Below, piece by piece: positions 41,987 to 50,599 of a stretch of 64,000 nucleotides of DNA (its first letter is position 1; each line of letters begins with the position of its first letter). Both the position numbers and the translations under genes were made by a program. The DNA is from UBA6623 sp965238125. GTDB lineage: Bacteria; Acidobacteriota; Terriglobia; Bryobacterales; UBA6623. The notes below the pieces were generated by a model, which made no database searches, was not told the origin of the DNA, and saw only the letters and a list, made by a program, of their open reading frames with translations. The stretch spans positions 6,510,001 to 6,574,000 of the forward strand of contig OZ250179.1 in NCBI GenBank assembly GCA_965238125.1, written 5' to 3'.

Positions 41987-42739
41987 ATGAATCAGTCGAT
42001 TACACGGTTTGCAGTCCTTGGTTTTATCCTTCTCTTGAATATTTCGTTACTGGCCGGCCAAACCACCCAAGAGAGGATCGCCGAGCGCGCTACTCTCGCG
42101 TCGGCGGCGACGTCGTCGAAATCTCTCGGCTCGGCCGAGGCTCCCTACCTGCTTTCCATCCTGGTTTTCAACCACGCCAATGTCGGCGCCGCGACATTCG
42201 AAGAGGCGCAACAGAAAGCGTCGGCGATTTTCGCCAAAGCCCGAATCGATGTGGAGTGGCGTCGCTTTTCTCGCTCGACCGGCGCGGAAGCTCCGTCGGC
42301 CTATGACGCAGCCGGTCGCGCCGTGCTTCCCTTGAACCTGATTCTTCCCGCCGAGACGGCCTATCCTCAAATGAAGAAATACCTCGGATTACCGAAAACC
42401 GCTCTTGGCTTTGCCTTGACGCAACCCGAAGGCAAAACCCACGGCGAAACGGCTTACGTCTTTGTGAACAAGGTGGCGGACCTCATCGAAAAGGAGCCGT
42501 TCGCGGATCTGGGGGTCATGTTGGGACACATGATGGCGCACGAGCTGGGCCACCTGCTGCTTGGTCGAGGGCACTCGCACAGCGGGCTGATGAGCGCGGA
42601 AGTCGCTGGACGGACGCTGAAGCTGGCGGGGGCCGGTCGGCTGCATTTCACGCGCAAGCAGGTGAAGCGGTTACGCCAGTCGGTCGGCGAGAGAATCGAG
42701 TTGGTCCCCGCGCGGGTGGCGGCGGTGGCCGGGAAGTGA
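41987..42739 (+). CDS. Secreted zincin-like metalloprotease-fold protein
   Basis: A protein of about 250 residues with a signal peptide (RFAVLGFILLLNISLLAGQT). The middle region reads ILVFNHANVGAATFEEAQQK, then ARIDVEWRRFS. A zinc site follows: MMAHELGHLLLGRGHSHSGL, which has HELGH plus GRGH (HExxHxxGxxH, the metzincin spacing), and then a methionine (SGLM) as in a Met-turn. Proteins of this layout are frequent in Acidobacteriota, and proteolytic activity has not been shown as far as I know. ATG at 41987 is preceded by GGAGGTGA; a GTG at 41978 would overlap that site. Confidence 0.8.
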   Translation: MNQSITRFAVLGFILLLNISLLAGQTTQERIAERATLASAATSSKSLGSAEAPYLLSILVFNHANVGAATFEEAQQKASAIFAKARIDVEWRRFSRSTGAEAPSAYDAAGRAVLPLNLILPAETAYPQMKKYLGLPKTALGFALTQPEGKTHGETAYVFVNKVADLIEKEPFADLGVMLGHMMAHELGHLLLGRGHSHSGLMSAEVAGRTLKLAGAGRLHFTRKQVKRLRQSVGERIELVPARVAAVAGK

Positions 42740-42843
42740 CGTTGAGCCGTTTCGTGGTATACCGTTAGAGCACTTGGCGCAACTTGGCCGCCGATCGCGA
42801 CCGGGTTGGCGGGCGCCCCGAAATGCTTGGAAAGGCGGTTACC

Positions 42844-43956
42844 ATGATCCGGCTGCTTGTCACGACCCTTCTGCTCACCCTCGTCGCCTGCGCGCCGGGC
42901 GGCGAACCCTCGGAGACGGAAAGCGCCACGCCCCCGGCGAAGACGGTCGATACCCTGGCCGGAACGGGCGTCAGCGGCCTCTCGGGTGACGGCGGCTCTG
43001 GCGAAAAAGCGCAGGTCGGCAATCCTTTTGGCGTCGTCATCGGCCCCGACGACGCGCTTTACATCGGCGAAGTCGACACCCATCGGATTCGCCGTCTGGA
43101 CTTGAAGACGAATGTGATTTCGACGGTCGTCGGCAGCGGCCGCAAGGGCTACTCGGGCGACGGCGGTCCGGCGCTGGAAGCCGACCTCAACGAGCCCTAT
43201 GAAATTCGATTCGCGGCGAATGGCGACATGTATTTCGTGGAGATGCGCAACCATATTGTTCGTAAGGTCGAGGCCGCCACCGGCACGATTTCGACCGTGG
43301 CGGGGACGGGCGAGGCGGGCTACTCGGGCGACGGCGGCCCGGCGGTCCAGGCGCAATTACACGACCCTCACAGCATCGAGCTCGACGGTCGGGGGTCGCT
43401 CTATATCGCCGACATCAAGAACCATCGCGTGCGCCGCGTGGACCTGGCGACGGGCGTCATCTCGACTTTCGCCGGCACCGGCGAACAGGCCCCCACGCCC
43501 GACGGCGCAGCGCTCGACGGCACCCCTCTCAACGGACCGCGCGCGATTGCTTTCGACCGCGGCGGCGACATGTTTCTGGCGCTGCGCGAAGGCAACGCCG
43601 TCTACCGCATTGCCATGAAAGCGAAGACCCTGCACCACGTTGCCGGCACCGGCGAGCAAGGCTACGCCGGCGACGGAGGACCCGCCAAGCAAGCTCTGCT
43701 TTCCGGCCCAAAGGGAATTTCGGTCGGCCCCTGCGGAGGCGTCTATATTGCCGATACCGAAAGCCACACCATCCGGCGGATCGACCTGAAGAGCGGCGTG
43801 ATTGAAACCGTGGTCGGCGACGGCAGCCGCCATGACGGGCCCGCCGGCGACCCGCTCGGGTGCGGGTTGGCACGCCCGCACGGGGTCTTTGCGGCTTCCG
43901 ACGGCGCGGTCTATGTCGGCGACAGCGAGAACCATCGTGTCAGGGTCTTGCACTAA
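42844..43956 (+). CDS. NHL-repeat lipoprotein
   Basis: A 370-residue lipoprotein with signal IRLLVTTLLLTLVACAPGG (lipobox LVAC). The body is about six NHL-type blades: GTGVSGLSGDGGSGEKAQVG, GSGRKGYSGDGGPALEADLN, GTGEAGYSGDGGPAVQAQLH, then GTGEQAPTPDG, GTGEQGYAGDGGPAKQALLS and a last GDGSRHDGPAGDP. Blades alternate with LYIADIKNHRVRRVDL-like strands. It forms a beta-propeller, usually a protein or ligand platform outside the cell; no catalytic residues are seen. ATG at 42844 has AAAGGCGG upstream. Confidence 0.88.
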   Translation: MIRLLVTTLLLTLVACAPGGEPSETESATPPAKTVDTLAGTGVSGLSGDGGSGEKAQVGNPFGVVIGPDDALYIGEVDTHRIRRLDLKTNVISTVVGSGRKGYSGDGGPALEADLNEPYEIRFAANGDMYFVEMRNHIVRKVEAATGTISTVAGTGEAGYSGDGGPAVQAQLHDPHSIELDGRGSLYIADIKNHRVRRVDLATGVISTFAGTGEQAPTPDGAALDGTPLNGPRAIAFDRGGDMFLALREGNAVYRIAMKAKTLHHVAGTGEQGYAGDGGPAKQALLSGPKGISVGPCGGVYIADTESHTIRRIDLKSGVIETVVGDGSRHDGPAGDPLGCGLARPHGVFAASDGAVYVGDSENHRVRVLH

Positions 43957-44001
43957 GGCTTCGCCGCGCGCGCTTTCACCGGCGCAGTGTCGGCGATCTC
44001 C

Positions 44002-44427
44002 CAAGTGAAGGTCGAAGAAGCGCCGCACGCGCTCGAACAGTTCCGGCGTACCGAACTCTCCACCGCGTCCGTGACCACCCCCGACGACGGTGTGGAAAGT
44101 GACGTCGACGCCGGCCTGGCGGAGCGCTTTGTCGAGCAGAACGCTTTGGTTATGCGGGACAAGTTCGTCGCCGTCCCCGTGAACGATCAGAAAGGGCGGG
44201 TCGTCCGCACTGACATAGGTGATCGGGTCGCTGCGGCGAACCTTCTCCGGGTTTTGTTGAATCGGCCCGCCGACGAGTGGGCTTTCCGGAGAATCAGACC
44301 CGTCATGAACGATGGTGCTTCCGGCGGCATCCATGCGGAGAAAATCGGTTGGGCCGAAATAATCGACGACGGCCTGAACGCGGCTCGATACGCCGGGATT
44401 GCCGAGATTTCCTTCGAGATCCGCCAT
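44002..44427 (-). pseudogene. Remnant of a BD-FAE-type esterase/lipase
   Basis: The minus strand encodes VVDYFGPTDFLRMDAAGSTI, VGGPIQQNPEKVRRSDPITY, VSADDPPFLIVHGDGDELVP (catalytic Asp region), LRQAGVDVTFHTVVGGGHGR (catalytic His) and LFERVRRFFDLHL. This is the C-terminal half of an alpha/beta hydrolase. The nucleophile GxSAGG half is missing: an in-frame TGA lies about 50 bases upstream of the first matching residue and unrelated sequence follows. The frame also runs on past the normal end, antisense to the NHL gene, so the 3' end is probably shifted as well. Confidence 0.75.
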
Positions 44428-44489
44428 TCTATCAAGGGGTGCGCCGGCGTCCGAAGGGTCGCGCCCGCGGGCTCACCGGCGGCCGGGGT

Positions 44490-45008
44490 CTAGGAGGGCC
44501 CGAGAATGTCGTCGAGGGGGATCTCGATGGCGGGTTCGGCGGCTCGCAGGACGCCGTCGCTGACTTCGGAACTGCCGTCCGCAGTGAAGACATGCGCGCT
44601 GTGCGCTCGAGGGTCGATGACCCAGACGTAGGCTACGCCAAACTCGAGATAATCGCGGACTTTTTCTTGGAGGTCTCCCGGGCGGTCGTCTTTTGAGAGA
44701 ACTTCTACGACAAGAAAAGGCGGAGTACGAAAGACCTGCTCCTGGGGTTCGCGGTCCAGATAGACGCAGACGTCGGGAACGCGAAAGCGAGTGGGTTTCA
44801 CCTGGACCCGCTGTTCAGGGAAAGCGTGTGTCCCGTGAGTATCCTGGTGATTACGGAAAAAGTAAACCAGTTCTCGTTGTGCTCGGCTATGGTCTTTCTC
44901 GCCCAAGTTACGCTCCACGATCGTACCGTCGATGTATTCGCGATCGCCGTCGCTGAAGCTCGTGCGCAAATACTCTTCCACGGAAACCAACGTGGGGAGC
45001 GGATGCAT
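44490..45008 (-). CDS. Uma2-family putative restriction endonuclease (DUF820)
   Basis: A 172-residue protein of the Uma2 fold, related to PD-(D/E)XK nucleases. It begins LVSVEEYLRTSFSDGDREYI, includes GTIVERNLGEKDHSRAQREL, RVPDVCVYLDREPQE and PPFLVVEVLSKDDRPGDLQE (D and ExxxxD catalytic residues), then KVRDYLEFGVAYVWVIDPRA. The length and order are normal. ATG at 45008 is used; the frame continues upstream, antisense to nadB, without matching sequence. Function in this family is unclear despite the nuclease fold. Confidence 0.86.
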   Translation of the reverse strand: MHPLPTLVSVEEYLRTSFSDGDREYIDGTIVERNLGEKDHSRAQRELVYFFRNHQDTHGTHAFPEQRVQVKPTRFRVPDVCVYLDREPQEQVFRTPPFLVVEVLSKDDRPGDLQEKVRDYLEFGVAYVWVIDPRAHSAHVFTADGSSEVSDGVLRAAEPAIEIPLDDILGPS

Positions 45009-45123
45009 ATTGATATTGTAGTCGAGGCCGCTTAGTGGAAAACGGTGTATTCCGCTCGGCGAGTTGACGCGCCCACTGACGGGTCCACAGCTCGGCACCC
45101 TTTCCAAGCCCCGTGATAAACTC

Positions 45124-46716
45124 GTGAGCTTACTCGTGGAAACCGACTTTCTCATCGTGGGGGCCGGGATGGCCGGGCTGCGGGCGGCGATCGAAGCTTC
45201 CGAGGCCGGGCGGGTGCTCGTGCTCACCAAGGATCGGCTGACCGAATCAGCTTCCGAGTATGCGCAGGGCGGTATCGCGGTCGCCTTGAGCGACGACGAT
45301 GAGGTGAGCCTGCACGAGCAGGACACGCTCAACGCCGGGGCGGGCTTATGCGATCCCGACGCCGTTCGCACTTTGGTTGAGCACGGCCCGTGCGAGATCG
45401 AACGCTTGATGGAGTGGGGCGTCGAGTTCGACCGCGAGGGCACGCGCCTCGCCTTCACACAAGAAGCGGCCCACAGCCGCCGACGAGTGCTTCACGCCCA
45501 CGGCGATTCGACAGGCCGCGAGATTGCCCGGACGCTGTTTCAAGAGGCCCGCACAATCGAAAAGATCCGCTTTCAAAGCTATTCCGCCGTGGTCGATTTG
45601 CTTACCGACAACGGGGAAGTTTGCGGCGCCATGGCCTGGAGCGAGCCGGACCGTCGCCTGATTCCGATCTACGCACGGGCCGTATTGCTCGCCAGCGGCG
45701 GTCTGGGCTGCGTATACCGCGAGACGACCAATCCCGATGTCGCCACCGGAGACGGTGTGGCGCTGGCATTCCGCGCGGGCGCAGAGATTGCGGATATGGA
45801 GATGATCCAATTCCACCCGACGGCGTTGTTCTTGGAGGGCGCGCCCCGCTTCTTGCTTTCGGAAGCCTTGCGCGGCGAGGGAGCGTACCTGAAAAACAGT
45901 GCCGGCGACCGATTCATGCGGCGCTATGACGAACGCGAAGAGCTGGCGCCTCGCGATATCGTCTCACGGGCGATTGTGGCCGAGCTGCACCGTACGCAAT
46001 CGGGGCCGGTGTACCTGGACCTGACGCACCTGGATCCGGAATTCGTCCCTCGTCGCTTTCCGCGGATCCACGAAACCTGCCGGCACTACGGTGTCGATCT
46101 GAGGCGGCAGCCGGTCCCGGTGCATCCGGCCGCACATTACGCCATGGGAGGCGTTGCGACTGACAGCGAGGGCGCTACCACCGTCGCCGGCCTTTTCGCG
46201 GCCGGGGAAGCGGCGTGTACGGGGGTTCATGGAGCCAATCGGTTGGCAAGCAACTCGCTGCTCGAGGGTTTGGTCTACGGCGCGCGGGCCGGGCGAAGGT
46301 TGACGAGTCGGGCGGGAGCTTCCCTACGGCATCCGGCGCTTCCCGAGATGCCGACGCCCCAGCCTCTGCCGGCGAACGCCGTTTTCGAGTTGCGTCGGTT
46401 GGCCTGGCGACGGGCCGGGATCATGCGGTCGGGGGAAGGGCTGCGAGCGGGATTGGAGGAGCTTGACCAGCTTCGAGGGGCGTTCGACAAGGGCTTGGCC
46501 CGCAACAACCGTCAGGGTTTCGAAGCCGACAACATGTACCAGGTCGTTTCGCTGATCACGCGGGCGGCGCTGGCGCGCGAAGAAAGCCGCGGTTGCCATT
46601 ACCGGTCCGATTTCCCTGAAAAGAGCGCCGAGTTTGAAAAGCACTCGCGGGTTTCGAAGAGTTCCGACGTGCGCTTCCTCGCGGATTCGGCGAAACCTTG
46701 GGCTCGCCCCGCGTAA
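45124..46716 (+). CDS. nadB: L-aspartate oxidase
   Basis: NadB oxidises L-aspartate to iminoaspartate with FAD, the first step of NAD synthesis. About 530 residues. The FAD loop is VGAGMAGLRAAIEASEAGRV, then SEYAQGGIAVAL, LTDNGEVCGAMAW, LLASGGLGCVYRETTNPDVA, TGDGVALAFRAGAEIADMEM and IQFHPTALF. VHPAAHYAMGGVATDSEGAT, LFAAGEAACTGVHGANRLAS and NSLLEGLVYGARAG are the C-terminal flavin motifs. A GTG start at 45124 is chosen; the TTG at 45064 adds unmatched residues. nadC lies 8 kb away and nadA is not in the window. Confidence 0.94.
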   Translation: MSLLVETDFLIVGAGMAGLRAAIEASEAGRVLVLTKDRLTESASEYAQGGIAVALSDDDEVSLHEQDTLNAGAGLCDPDAVRTLVEHGPCEIERLMEWGVEFDREGTRLAFTQEAAHSRRRVLHAHGDSTGREIARTLFQEARTIEKIRFQSYSAVVDLLTDNGEVCGAMAWSEPDRRLIPIYARAVLLASGGLGCVYRETTNPDVATGDGVALAFRAGAEIADMEMIQFHPTALFLEGAPRFLLSEALRGEGAYLKNSAGDRFMRRYDEREELAPRDIVSRAIVAELHRTQSGPVYLDLTHLDPEFVPRRFPRIHETCRHYGVDLRRQPVPVHPAAHYAMGGVATDSEGATTVAGLFAAGEAACTGVHGANRLASNSLLEGLVYGARAGRRLTSRAGASLRHPALPEMPTPQPLPANAVFELRRLAWRRAGIMRSGEGLRAGLEELDQLRGAFDKGLARNNRQGFEADNMYQVVSLITRAALAREESRGCHYRSDFPEKSAEFEKHSRVSKSSDVRFLADSAKPWARPA

Positions 46717-46725
46717 CCTCATCCC

Positions 46726-47505
46726 ATGCTTGGCCGGTTATTCCACTGGACGACCCCCGCCGAGCGGACTGAGGAAGACGAGTTGCTCGACCTCGAAGAG
46801 GGGTCCGCGCGGGAGGTTGCCCGCAGCCTTCGCGATCTCGAGCGCATCAACCGCTTCTTGGGAGGAAAGGCGTTCTTGCGTCGCCACGTCTTCCCGCTGC
46901 TCGACCGGCGTGAGTCGGCACGGCCGCTACGCGTCCTCGATATGGCTTGTGGATCGGCCGTCTGCGCCCGGTGGATCGTCGACCGGGCGCGCCGTCGGGG
47001 ACGGAATGTCGAGATCGTGGCGCTCGACCGAAGCGCGCGGCATTTGAAGGTTGCTCGCGAAGAGATCGCCCGCCGTATCCCCGACGGCTACCCGGAGATC
47101 ACCTTGTTGCGCGCCGATGCCGGGTGTCTGCCTTTTCAATCCGCAGCATTCGATCTGGTCATTTCCACGTTGTTTCTGCACCATCTCTCGCCACCGGACT
47201 TGGCCGGGATGATCCGAGCCTGGGCGCGGGTTTGCCGCGGTCGCCTGCTGCTCAACGATCTTGTGCGCGATTGGGCCCCCTATTATTTCTTCCTGGCCTC
47301 TCGGCCGATTTTTGCGTGCAGCCCGCTGACGTGGCACGACGGGCGGGTATCGTTGCTGCGGGCCTACACGCCCGCTGAAATGCGGGCGATCACCGAGCGC
47401 TCCGGTGTGCGCTTGATCCGAATTCACCGTGATTGGCGCTATTATCGAATGACCCTTGTCGCGGAGGGGCGGGCCCATGACGAAGTTGACGCAGCGGAAA
47501 ATTGA
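46726..47505 (+). CDS. Class I SAM-dependent methyltransferase
   Basis: A 259-residue methyltransferase. After a charged N-terminal segment (SAREVARSLRDLERINRFLG) it has LRVLDMACGSAVCARWIVDR (SAM loop), NVEIVALDRSARHLKVAREE, LRADAGCLPFQSAAFDLVIS and LFLHHLSPPDLAGMIRAWAR. Its 3' end overlaps the flavoprotein gene by 29 bases, so the two are translationally linked. Similar methyltransferase/flavoprotein pairs are known beside type III polyketide synthases, but no such synthase is present here. The substrate is unknown. Confidence 0.87.
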   Translation: MLGRLFHWTTPAERTEEDELLDLEEGSAREVARSLRDLERINRFLGGKAFLRRHVFPLLDRRESARPLRVLDMACGSAVCARWIVDRARRRGRNVEIVALDRSARHLKVAREEIARRIPDGYPEITLLRADAGCLPFQSAAFDLVISTLFLHHLSPPDLAGMIRAWARVCRGRLLLNDLVRDWAPYYFFLASRPIFACSPLTWHDGRVSLLRAYTPAEMRAITERSGVRLIRIHRDWRYYRMTLVAEGRAHDEVDAAEN

Positions 47506-48676
47506 AACCGAGGTTGCGGTCATCGGCGCCGGGGCGGCGGGCTGCGCGGCGGCTCTGGCGTTGGGGCGCGCCGGGGCGAGCATCACGCTGGTCGAAAAAG
47601 GCGCGGCACGGCGGGATCGTTTCTGCGGTGAATTCATCTCGGGCGAGGCCCTGGCGGCGATCGAAGAGTTGGGCGCGCGCGACACGGTCGAAGCGCTCGG
47701 CCCCCACCCGATAGCACGGGTTCGGCTGTTGTCGCGGGAGGGCCGGCAATTTGAACTCCCGCTGGGTGCGCGAGGCTGGGGCCTCAGCCGACGGGCGCTC
47801 GACGGCGCACTGCTCGACGAAGCGCTCGCACGCGGCGTTCGGCTGATCGAACACTCGGGAGTGGAGGACCTCTCGGGCGACCTGCGCCAAGGCTATCGCT
47901 TGCGGTTGGGCGGCGCTGCTTCGGGAACCGAGATTCGTTGCCGCGCCGTGATCGGGGCGCACGGGAAGGCCTCGCAAGTCGACCGCTTGTTGGGCCGGTC
48001 TTTTGTCCGCCGAACAAGCCGCTATGTCGGCGTGAAATGCCGTTTCGAGGGCGTCGACCGCGGGAACCGCGTCGAGCTGTATCTATTTCCCGGCGGTTAT
48101 TGCGGGGTCGCCGGCATCGAGCGAGGACAGACGAATGTCTGCTTGCTGGCCCGCCGCGAAGTGCTCGCCGCGTGCGGGGGCCGTCCCATGGCGGTGATCA
48201 AAGCCGTTGCCAGTGAAAATAGGGCTTTCGGCGAATGGTTTCCGTACGGCCGACCGATCGAGGAAACCTTGATGAGCATCGGGCAAGTGCCTTTCGGGCC
48301 GAAGCGCCGCGTTGAGCGCGGCGTCTTTATGGCAGGTGACAGCGCGGGTGTTCTGCCGCCGTTTCTGGGCGTCGGCGTAGCGGCGGCGCTGGGGTCGGGT
48401 GTGCGTTGCGGCGAGACCGTGGCTGCCTGGTTGCACGGTGATCTCGACGCCCACGAGGCCGCCGCGCTATACGATGCTTGGTGGCAGTCTCGTTTGAGCA
48501 AGACTGCCCGCTGGGGAGGATGGGCGTCGGAGTTGCTGTGTCGGCCGGCGGTCGGCGCGGGCGCGATTCGCGCACTGCAATGGATTCCGGCGGCGGGGCG
48601 GTTGTTTTACTCGAAAACACGCACGGCTCCTCGCCACGTTTGGCGGGTGGGGTCGGCGGGGGCTGAGCGCTTGTAG
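47477..48676 (+). CDS. FAD-dependent oxidoreductase (geranylgeranyl reductase-like)
   Basis: A 399-residue flavoprotein. N-terminal FAD loop VAVIGAGAAGCAAALALGRA, then RDRFCGEFISGEALAAIEEL (the CGE stretch typical of this group), GLSRRALDGALLDEALARGV, AVIGAHGKASQVDRLLGRSF, and the second FAD motif GVFMAGDSAGVLPPFLGVGV. The C-terminus YDAWWQSRLSK is in family register. It resembles the isoprenoid- and polyketide-modifying reductases/hydroxylases. GGAGGGGCGGG lies just before the ATG at 47477. It overlaps the methyltransferase gene. Confidence 0.87.
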   Translation: MTKLTQRKIETEVAVIGAGAAGCAAALALGRAGASITLVEKGAARRDRFCGEFISGEALAAIEELGARDTVEALGPHPIARVRLLSREGRQFELPLGARGWGLSRRALDGALLDEALARGVRLIEHSGVEDLSGDLRQGYRLRLGGAASGTEIRCRAVIGAHGKASQVDRLLGRSFVRRTSRYVGVKCRFEGVDRGNRVELYLFPGGYCGVAGIERGQTNVCLLARREVLAACGGRPMAVIKAVASENRAFGEWFPYGRPIEETLMSIGQVPFGPKRRVERGVFMAGDSAGVLPPFLGVGVAAALGSGVRCGETVAAWLHGDLDAHEAAALYDAWWQSRLSKTARWGGWASELLCRPAVGAGAIRALQWIPAAGRLFYSKTRTAPRHVWRVGSAGAERL

Positions 48677-48779
48677 AGGGATGGGGGCTGTCCTGAGCGC
48701 CGGCCGAATAAGGGCCGCTGAATCATTGTCGAAATTAGAGCGGTCCGGGCCGGGGGCCCGCAGGTGCGGCTGCTTGCGA

Positions 48780-49604
48780 ATGACAAAACTCAATTCCACC
48801 GTCGAAGTTCTTTCGCCCGGCGCTGATGCGTCGAACTGCCGCGTCGTCTTGTTTGACTTTGACGGGACACTGTCGCTCATTCGCGCCGGGTGGGTCGACG
48901 TCATGGTGCCGATGATGGTCGGGTTCTTGTCCGAGCTCGACAGCGGTGAATCGGCAGCGGAGCTCACGGCGGTGGTGGCGGAGTTTGTCTCGCGCCTGAC
49001 CGGCCGGCAAACGATTTACCAGATGATCGAGTTGACCGAGCAGATCCGCTCGCGCGGAGGCGACCCACTCGATCCGCTGCGGTACAAGCACATCTACCTC
49101 GACCGACTCCAGGTGCGCATCAAAGACCGCGTCGAGGGCCTGCGCTCGGGGGCGGTCTCGCCCGGCGCACTTCTCGTCCCCGGCTCCCGCCCGCTGCTTG
49201 AAGCCCTCAAGCGACGCGGCATGCGGCTCTATCTCGCCAGCGGCACCGACGAGCCTTATATGAAGGCTGAGGCGAAGCTGTTGCAGGTCGATTCCTATTT
49301 CGACGGCGGCATCTACGGAGCCCTCGACGATTACAGGAGCTTCTCGAAGAAAATGCTGATCGAGCGCATTCTTCGTGAAAGCGACTTCGGCGGCGAGGAA
49401 TTCTTGGCCTTCGGCGATGGCTACGTGGAGATCGAAAACGTCAAGGAAGTGGGCGGGCGCGCCGTGGGCGCGGCGACCGACGAACCCGCCTGCGCGCAAG
49501 TCGATCCGGTGAAGAGAAAGCGGCTTGCCGCGGCCGGCGCCGATTGGATTGTCCCCAACTACAATAGACTTGACGAGTTGCTCGGCGTCCTTTTTCCCGC
49601 GTGA
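48780..49604 (+). CDS. HAD-superfamily hydrolase (phosphatase)
   Basis: A 274-residue HAD phosphatase. Motif I is VVLFDFDGTLSLIRAGW (nucleophile and acid aspartates), motif II lies in LYLASGTDEPYMKAEAKLL, the lysine in FSKKMLIERIL, and motif III in FLAFGDGYVEIENVKEVGGR. The cap is helical (EFVSRLTGRQTIYQMIELTE). ATG at 48780 is preferred; upstream residues to 48681 look non-coding. It starts a four-gene cassette with a DHS-like protein, a PfkB kinase and a SIS isomerase, so a sugar-phosphate substrate is likely. It would be the counterpart of GmhB in heptose synthesis, though it belongs to another HAD subgroup. Confidence 0.85.
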   Translation: MTKLNSTVEVLSPGADASNCRVVLFDFDGTLSLIRAGWVDVMVPMMVGFLSELDSGESAAELTAVVAEFVSRLTGRQTIYQMIELTEQIRSRGGDPLDPLRYKHIYLDRLQVRIKDRVEGLRSGAVSPGALLVPGSRPLLEALKRRGMRLYLASGTDEPYMKAEAKLLQVDSYFDGGIYGALDDYRSFSKKMLIERILRESDFGGEEFLAFGDGYVEIENVKEVGGRAVGAATDEPACAQVDPVKRKRLAAAGADWIVPNYNRLDELLGVLFPA

Positions 49605-49630
49605 AGCTGTTCTCATAACACGACCTGCTC

Positions 49631-50599
49631 ATGAAGTCGAAATACCCCGTTTTCGATCGTTCGAAACTCCATCTGCGTCCGCTCGCCGAGCGCAACCATG
49701 ACATGGACGCCGACTACGTCCTGCCTCTCGACGCGGCCGTGGATTTCGAGCATCCGCATCTGGAAACCGTCGTCCGCGCCACCCGGGAGGCACGCGACCG
49801 CGGCGCGGCGCGCATTCTGATGATGGGCGCGCACGTCATCAAGATGGGGGTCTCGCGCCACCTCATCGACCTGCTCGAAAAAGGCGTTCTGACGCACATC
49901 GCCATGAACGGCGCGAGCGCGATTCATGACTACGAGCTGGCGCGCATCGGAGCGACGACCGAAAGCGTGGCGCATTATATCCGGCGCGGCGAGTTCGGGC
50001 TGTGGCAAGAGACAGGCCTGCTCAATGAGTGGGCTCGGGAAGCGGCCGAGCTGGAGCTGGGTTTTGGTGAAAACGTCGGCCGCCGGATCGCCGAAAGCGA
50101 CTACCCCCACAAAGACCTCAGCATCTTCGCGGCCGCCTATCGGCGGTCGATTCCGGTGACGGTTCATGTCGGCATCGGATACGACATCATCCACCAGCAC
50201 CCCAACTGCGACGGCGCCGCTTTGGGCGCGTCGAGTTACCGCGATTTCCTGATTTTCACGCGTGCCGTCGAGGGCTTGGAGGGCGGCGTGATGCTGAACT
50301 TCGGTTCGGCGATCATGGGCCCCGAGGTCTATCTGAAAGCGCTGTCGATGGCGCGCAACGTTGCCCGGCGCGAGGACCGCGAGATCAGGGACTTCACGAC
50401 CGCGGTCTTTGATCTGGTGCCCATCGAAGGGGACTACCACAAAGAGCTGCCAAAGACCGACCCCGGCTACTATTTCCGGCCGCATAAGACGATACTTGTT
50501 CGTACGGTGGCGGACGGTGGAAAGAGCTACTACTTGTGCGGCGACCATCGCCAGGCCCTGCCCGCGTTCCATGCCGCTATCCTGGGTGGACCGCGGTGA
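49631..50599 (+). CDS. Deoxyhypusine synthase-like conserved protein
   Basis: A 322-residue protein of unknown activity. AARILMMGAHVIKMGVSRHL, THIAMNGASAIHDYELARIG, EFGLWQETG, VTVHVGIGYDIIHQHPNCDG, ALGASSYRDFLIFTRAV and GGVMLNFGSAIMGPEVYLKA recall the NAD-binding fold of deoxyhypusine synthases. The C-terminal lysine region of true synthases is not seen, and bacteria lack the eIF5A substrate. It lies 26 bases after the HAD gene and overlaps the next kinase by four bases (GTGA). This cassette position suggests an NAD-dependent step on a phosphorylated sugar. The fold assignment is from memory of family motifs and should be treated as tentative. Confidence 0.6.
   Translation: MKSKYPVFDRSKLHLRPLAERNHDMDADYVLPLDAAVDFEHPHLETVVRATREARDRGAARILMMGAHVIKMGVSRHLIDLLEKGVLTHIAMNGASAIHDYELARIGATTESVAHYIRRGEFGLWQETGLLNEWAREAAELELGFGENVGRRIAESDYPHKDLSIFAAAYRRSIPVTVHVGIGYDIIHQHPNCDGAALGASSYRDFLIFTRAVEGLEGGVMLNFGSAIMGPEVYLKALSMARNVARREDREIRDFTTAVFDLVPIEGDYHKELPKTDPGYYFRPHKTILVRTVADGGKSYYLCGDHRQALPAFHAAILGGPR

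Noticed and set aside
42840..43960. CRISPR-like regular repeats in the NHL gene
   Set aside because: The periodic GGCGACGGCGG-type motifs encode NHL blades and are in frame; there are no spacers.
43357..44001. Extension of the esterase frame across the NHL gene
   Set aside because: The esterase match ends at about 44002; the rest is antisense to clear NHL blades.
49631..50599. True deoxyhypusine synthase
   Set aside because: The C-terminal catalytic lysine region was not found and the neighbours are sugar-phosphate genes; only a fold resemblance is claimed.
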